Shown: piece after piece, positions 58,222 to 64,000 of the stretch
How the letters are laid out: each line of letters starts with the position of its first letter
Position numbering within the stretch: position 1 is the stretch's first letter
Assembly (NCBI GenBank): GCA_949130495.1
Contig: OX422213.1
Location: forward strand, 55,313,284-55,377,283
Origin: Sambucus nigra
Taxonomy: Eukaryota > Streptophyta > Magnoliopsida > Dipsacales > Adoxaceae
Reading direction: 5' to 3'
Length of the DNA: 64,000 bases
Made by a program: the position numbers and the translations under genes
The notes under the pieces: model-generated
The model's database searches: none
The model's input: the letters and a program-made list of their open reading frames with translations, nothing else
Told to the model about the DNA's origin: nothing

Positions 58222-59320
58222 TGTAACACCCCGCCTAATTAAATACCGGGTGTCCAGTCCCATACCAAATTAAAACAGAATATACAATTGGCTCATTCTT
58301 AGCATCACTGTCGAAAACATTTACAACTCACCCAATACCCAATTAAGCTGGTGTTAAAAACTTTCCAAATTTAAATTTCAACAAAACCAATTCTAGTTTA
58401 AGAATAACACAACACATTTTATTCTATAACACTGATAACCCAATAAATAACACAAAAGAATTTAAATGCAATTGGAATAAACATTCCCAAATAATATAGA
58501 TCCTTTACAATAATCCCAACAATGTTAAATGTATAAAAAAAACCGAATACAATAGTATTTGACCTCGATAGAAAAGATAATTGAAATCCTTTGGGCGACA
58601 TGCCCTAACTAATAATACTGTGAATCAAATGAAGATAGACGTCTAAGCAAAACTCCATAAATCCATAGCCTGTCATAATCCGCTAAAGTTGGCGTCCCTG
58701 TTGCTGGACACCTGATATAGAGATACAATAGAAGAGAAAATATGCAAGGAAACGGGTCAGAGCCCGAATGTGTAGATGATTTTTAAAACAGCAAGTATTT
58801 AACAAGTGCAATAAAGCATTTATTATGTACATGTTAGATCCAACTCTCACTTGCTATTCTCACCTCTCAACTAGAGTGCACACTTAACGTTTCCTAATAA
58901 CCTCCTAGTTAATGGTTCCTCTTTTCTAGTCTCCATAATATAATTTCCATTCCCATATCATAATCCTCGTATGTCCCATACCATACGTCACATTATTATT
59001 CATTTACATTTCTCATTTATGAATTGTTTCTCATTAACATGAATCATTTCTCATTAATATGAATTAAGCTTTTCAACTCTGTAAGAATAAACATTCATTA
59101 ACTTAATTCCATTATCTTTCTCTATTCACCGTTATCTACAATTATCACTGTAGATATATTTAACCACAATGTATATCCATTCAATCATTTAATCCATTAT
59201 ATATATATTCATATATAATACGGCACCCCGAGTCACAGCTGCGGTGCAATGCATTACTCTGCTATCATGTCCCATCATCACAGGTCGCCGAATAGGGGAC
59301 TAAAGTTTCGGTAAGATTCC
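58222..59320 (-). repeat. Element G: minus-strand gypsy LTR fragment
   Basis: In + orientation it begins TGTAACACCCCGCC, the reverse complement of an LTR 3' end. It aligns inverted with about 61380-62643 of the F LTR. Shared phrases are CGGGCTCTGACCC, GTGTCCAGC-ACAGGGACGCC and TTTTCGACAGTGATG. No primer site lies to its left, so this is the outer end of a 3' LTR or a solo LTR. Its other part is cut off by F. Confidence 0.75.
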
Positions 59321-62135
59321 TGTAATACCCTGTACTTTTAAAGATATTTAAATTACAAAGGTGGGCGTAATTTGGTAAATTGAGGAATTACTGTGAATAG
59401 TAATTATGGAATTTATGAGTGAAATTGAATAAATTCAGAATATAAAGTAAATAGTAAATATTAGTTTGTAAGTGCCAGATTAATATTTACATTGATTATT
59501 TTCAATTACATGTCGCAAGTTGGGTAAAGCGACAAAGAAAATATTTTAAATTGGAAAATACGCATATTGAACATGTTGGGGTAAAATTAATGAATTTTAG
59601 TTAAGTACCTCGGATGGAGATTTCGACTGCGCCATTAGGTTCGGAATGGCCGAGATAGTCAAAATAGACTACCCGGGGGTAGTATTTGGGTTCCGAACAT
59701 TTTTGGACTAGTAGGGGCTCGTAAACGGGTACACGAGTCATTTAACAATTGGGCATTTACCCAATTTCGGGTTTAAAGACTTAAGCAGCCCCCTTTCCCT
59801 TTCATTTCTGCCCTAAGAGAGAGAAGATAGTAGAGAGAAGGAAGAGAAGAAGAAGAAGAAAGAAAAGAAGAAGAAGAGAAGGAAAATCCGGCCAAATTCG
59901 CGGGATTCGACTTGAGAACGTCGGATTTATTCCACAAGGCAAGTGTTTAACTTGCATATTGATTTAGTGTGTTAATTTCTCATATTGTAGTTGGTATAAA
60001 ACTAAAGATTTTTGGGTTGAAATTTCGTGGATCAAAGGGGTTTTCGAAAGATTAAAACGGATATAACTCGATTAATACCCAATTTGAGAAACTTGAAATT
60101 AATTGAAATTAATTGTTGAATCTGGGTTCTAGGATGATTGGAACCCTTTGAATGTGTGTATTTATGGTTATTTGAGGTTGAATGACGATGAGAGAGGAGA
60201 TAAAAAGCTTAGATGTGTTTTAATGGAGGTTTGGATTTTTGGAGAAGAAGGTGAATAGTGACCAGCCCACTTCTGGGCTGTTTCGGACAGGAAGACAACC
60301 GATTCAGCTCTCGGTCAAAACACAAAAGTTGTAGATAATTTCGATACGGTCGCGTGGGCGCCAACTGCGTATTTTTCTGATTTTTCTTCGAATTGTTATG
60401 ATTTTTACAAGATGGAAGTTCCGGGGTGAGATCACCAACTCGGAAATGCACTCGGAAATTGGAAAAATAAAGGCTAGAATTATTTGGAGATAAATATTTG
60501 GGGTTCCTAAAAATAGTGTGGGGACTTCTTAATATTTTTTTTAGTAAGGCGCGTACCTTGGGTTAGTTGAAACTAAAATCCAAGATTTACCCAAATAGGG
60601 GTGTTCGTGAGGAAAAATACTTAAAGGGGTATTTAAGTGTGATTTGAATGTTAAATAAGGGAACATGTATTGGGGTAGTGTTTTAATTGTGTGACGGCTT
60701 GTATTATTGTGAATGAGAATATTCAAGGTTATTGGCTATCGTTACGAGAGTTTGGAGATTATAGCCATAAAAGATTGAGAATAGATAAATAATATATATC
60801 GGTGTCGTTGGTATTGTCATCGTGCGGTGAGAAAATATCGGAAATGATGTATTGAGGATAAGTTAAAATTGATTAATGCGTAGGATATTCGAGAGATAAA
60901 TATACCACGTGGGAAATTTATTATACGGGTTGTGCGTATGCTCGAATGTTATTATATACATGGGTTAAATAATTACCTATGGGGAATTATGTATAGGTGA
61001 GAGAAATACCTATAATTATAATATGGTTGTGTGAATACCAAATTGATGATATATGTATATAGGTGGAATGTGTACCTATATGATTTTTTATTATGTGTAT
61101 GACATACCTACCATACTTTCTATCACGGGAGGTTGACGTTCGGAAGAGGACAATCTTATCCTGTGTTGCCTTTGGGGGGATTTTAGATTTAGTACCTCAA
61201 GAACATAGGGCTATGAAAGGCTTATTTGTGAGTTGATAAGTCCGCTGCTTTTGGGAGCGTAGGTATGTGCGTGACCCGTAGGTACGTGAACTATGTTCGC
61301 CTCCAATACATGTGATTTGTATTGTTACAGTTCCTGAGTGATGTGGAACGGGTAATCCTTTTTGTACGAGATGTACTTGGATTGGATAGCAGAGTATGAG
61401 TGCACCGCAGCTGAGGCTAGGGGTGCTATATATCTATATATGTATTGCGATTAATATATATGTGTACTTGAGATAATTCACGGATGCTTAGTAAATGAGA
61501 ATGACTAAACCACTTATATTATAGTTCGGTGGATGATTAATATACTTGTTGAGTATAGTATACTGTTGATATATATGAGATGAGATATCATATAACCTAA
61601 CCTTGTATAAAGTGAAAAGAATGAATAAAGTGTGATATTACTTCCGGTAGATTTATATCCGGATTTATATGAATGCGAATAATAGGTTCTAATGAGAACT
61701 ATTAATAAATACGAGATGGTATAAATATGTTATGTACTGAATGCCTAATGGATCCCGGTGATCAACATTGTCACGTAGTAGTGTATCGGGGGGGGGGGGT
61801 TCCTTGTTTGGATTTCGCTTCGCGAGACACCCCACACACGAACGTAACGTAATGTTGGGAATGGGGAGAAGTTTAGTACTTAGTACCCGAATCGATGAGG
61901 TTTATCAGAAGATGGGTAATTACATTAGTTAGGCAGGGTAGCCTAACTAGGTTGTCTAAAATGGTATGCGCTAGTTGTGCACTGTTAGAAGAGGGGTGAG
62001 GTGTATCTTATGTGAGAGCGATACCAGTTTAAAATATGAGAAATAACATATTTTAAAATATGGATTTTATGCACTTGCTAAAATAGTTTCAACAATCGGG
62101 CTCTGACCCATTTTCTCTACTTTTCCCCTCTCTTG

Positions 62136-62197
<62 letters not shown>

Positions 62198-62643
62198 AGC
62201 CACAGGGACGCCTGGATAATAATTCATTCGAGTCAGACGTTTGCTGCAGCAGCTGTGGATGCAAGCAGGTTTATTGTAGACGCTTCCATCATTGAGATCT
62301 AGATAGGAGGTATTGTAGTCATATTCGGGCTAATGGCCCAACTGTACTCATTTATTCATTTACCGTCTTTTGTGCAGAATTCAATTTGGTTTTATTATTT
62401 GGACTGAGTGTTCGGTTATTTTACTTTATTTTATTTCAGTTGTTGCATATAAACTGTTGTCCTTATTGTATTTGGATGGTTTGGTTAAAAAGATTAGTTA
62501 ATTTAAAATTTTGACGTCGGCCTAATAGGATATTAGTAATTATTTGGTTTTCGACAGTGATGTTAAGAATGAACCACATGAGAATCCTATTTTAATTTGA
62601 TATAGGAGTGATCGCCCGGTATTTTATTAGGCGGGGTGTCACA
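59321..62643 (+). repeat. 5' LTR of element F
   Basis: It runs from TGTAATACCC to GTGTCACA. It contains a GA-rich AAGAAG stretch (59815-59885) just after a pyrimidine-rich segment, a probable start region. It also has a G12 run (61788-61799) and a TA/GT microsatellite (62137-62195). No gene is seen in it. Confidence 0.8.
62137..62195. repeat. (TA)n(GT)n microsatellite in the F LTR
   Basis: About 30 bases of TA followed by 29 bases of GT. It is absent at the matching place in G. Confidence 0.9.
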
Positions 62644-62645
62644 GG

Positions 62646-62657
62646 TGGTATCAGAGC
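62646..62657 (+). promoter_or_regulatory. Primer binding site of element F
   Basis: TGGTATCAGAGC, two bases after the LTR end, complementary to initiator methionine tRNA. Confidence 0.88.
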
Positions 62658-64000
62658 ATCAGGTTCTAGTGTCCTTAGGAATCTGTGCGGACGTACTACG
62701 CTTTCAGCGTTGCTTTTGATTTGATATAGAGCCTTGTGATTAGGATTGTTTATATCCTCTTGTGAGATTTCGTTCTCCTGCCATTATGTAAGATTATAGT
62801 AAATCTTTTGCGCGCTCATTCGGGATTCGTGCGCTGATTGACGAAGGGCGACCATGGAAGTCCATTGTGAGGGCAGGAGGAGACGGGGCTTAGTTAGAGC
62901 TATAAGTTGATGTTGGAAATGAGGATCGCGGTAAAGGTCATTTTCCTTGCGGCATTGTCATTGATTGCTGCAATGACTACTATAGGATAATAGTTATAAT
63001 TATCTATGCACCGCTATAGTAGAGAATGGTGCTAAACTTGAAATTCCCAGTGAAATTAGATGGGGAAAAAGCTTAAGAGGTCGTTGATGAGGATCGTGCA
63101 TTGAAGTTGAGGTAGGCAAAAATAGTGTAACTTAACTTCTAGGAAGTTGAAGGATCGAAAGCTTGGGCCTAGAGTTGGGTATGGAAATACCCATATGTGA
63201 AAATTTGAAGAAATTTTTTTCACTCATTGGAGCAATGTGAAATAGTGGGAATGATGGTCACCATATATAGAGGAGCATAATATTTTGCTCATAAATTAAT
63301 CTTACAGACGGTTTTAAAATGAAAATTCCCGTGATTTAGAATGAAGTGAATGAAGTTTCTAGGTTATTCACATAAGAATCGGTCAGAGACCAACGGTGAA
63401 TAAAGAGTGACATGGATAAGTGAAGTTAGTACCGGAGTAAGGTAGGTACAAGGGAGGAAGAGGCTTCTCCAGTGGAATGATAGACTCACTAGTAATTGGA
63501 CTTATGTAGAGTGAGTTATATTTATTTTAGTGCAAGGTGTGAAATATGCAAAAAAAAAAAAAAAAAAATTAAAGTTGTGAGACTTTGTGATTTTAATAGT
63601 CAAATGGGATAAAGACTCTTGGGATTCGAATTGAAATTTTGGATATAATTGGGATACGAGCTAGTTGTGATAAGCTTAATATTTATTTATGTTATAAGTA
63701 AGTGAATACTTATAGGATAAAAATCGAATATGTTTATTCGGGAAATACGGGCTAATGTTACGAGAGATATACACGATTAGCCGATTATATTGTATATATA
63801 CACGAGCATATTGGGACGTATATGTGATATGTTTAAATATATATGTATGTGATTGGTATATTTATATGAAACATACCCCTCTAGTGCTATCATGGGAAGT
63901 TATGCATTTTGGGTGAGGCCCCTGGCTTGAGGAGCAGGGAGCGTATAGTCCCCAGGTCATAATGTCCATTTTATATTGTGTGATTTTTATCAGGAATGAG
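62658..64000 (+). other. Element F interior, start
   Basis: No gag or other coding region is recognisable in 1.3 kb. An A19 run lies at 63550-63568. The stretch 63650-64000 has the style of the F LTR (TATA-rich with GGACGTAT, and 'CCTGGCTTGAGGAGCAGGGA'), so another LTR may begin there; I could not establish it. Confidence 0.45.

Larger units (their letters stand above)
59321..64000 (+). mobile_element. Element F: long-LTR Ty3-gypsy element (Tekay/Del-like), 5' part
   Basis: A complete 3.3 kb 5' LTR and initiator-Met-type primer site are present; the element continues past the window end. LTR length, TGTAATACCC start, GGCGGGGTGTCACA end and primer type suggest a Tekay/Del chromovirus, but no protein is in the window to confirm it. 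The presumed left target duplication is ATTCC (59316-59320). Confidence 0.7.

Overview
The window is plant nuclear DNA, from an angiosperm that I cannot name. It is AT-rich intergenic heterochromatin made almost wholly of nested LTR retrotransposons. Plant origin follows from the lineages: Ty1-copia elements of Sirevirus type, Ty3-gypsy elements of Athila and Tat type, and a long-LTR gypsy element like Tekay/Del. I found no intact host gene, tRNA, rRNA or CRISPR array. Every retroelement coding region seen is broken by stop codons or frameshifts.

Left nest (1-28587, + strand): element A is a Ty1-copia element whose LTRs are at 1-1981 (missing its first two bases) and 26863-28587. Element B, an Athila-type gypsy, sits in its pol gene (5185-23895). 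A non-autonomous minus-strand element N (8336-14928, target duplication TCGAC) sits in the 5' leader of B. A itself landed in the 3' LTR of an older minus-strand copia remnant, E (28588-31610).

Right nest (32337-57211): element C is a minus-strand Sirevirus-like element with gag but no visible pol (target duplication AGTCT). It is split by D (34626-52562, + strand), a Tat-lineage gypsy with gag, protease, RT, RNase H, a second RNase H and integrase. Between integrase and the 3' LTR, D carries two genes on the opposite strand: a plant mobile domain (PMD) protein with introns, and a protein resembling the plant family DUF7745. Each has a recognisable TATA box. The LTR promoter and both antisense promoters share a TGCCGA-type motif, which makes this the most interesting part of the window.

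Right edge (58222-64000): a minus-strand LTR fragment, G, abuts the complete 3.3 kb 5' LTR of a + strand element, F, in inverted orientation. F runs out of the window. Segments 31611-32331 and 57217-58221 are the older DNA into which C inserted; they look LTR-like but I could not assign them.

The inferred order is E before A before B before N; C before D; G before F. All identity values are hand estimates from short alignments.
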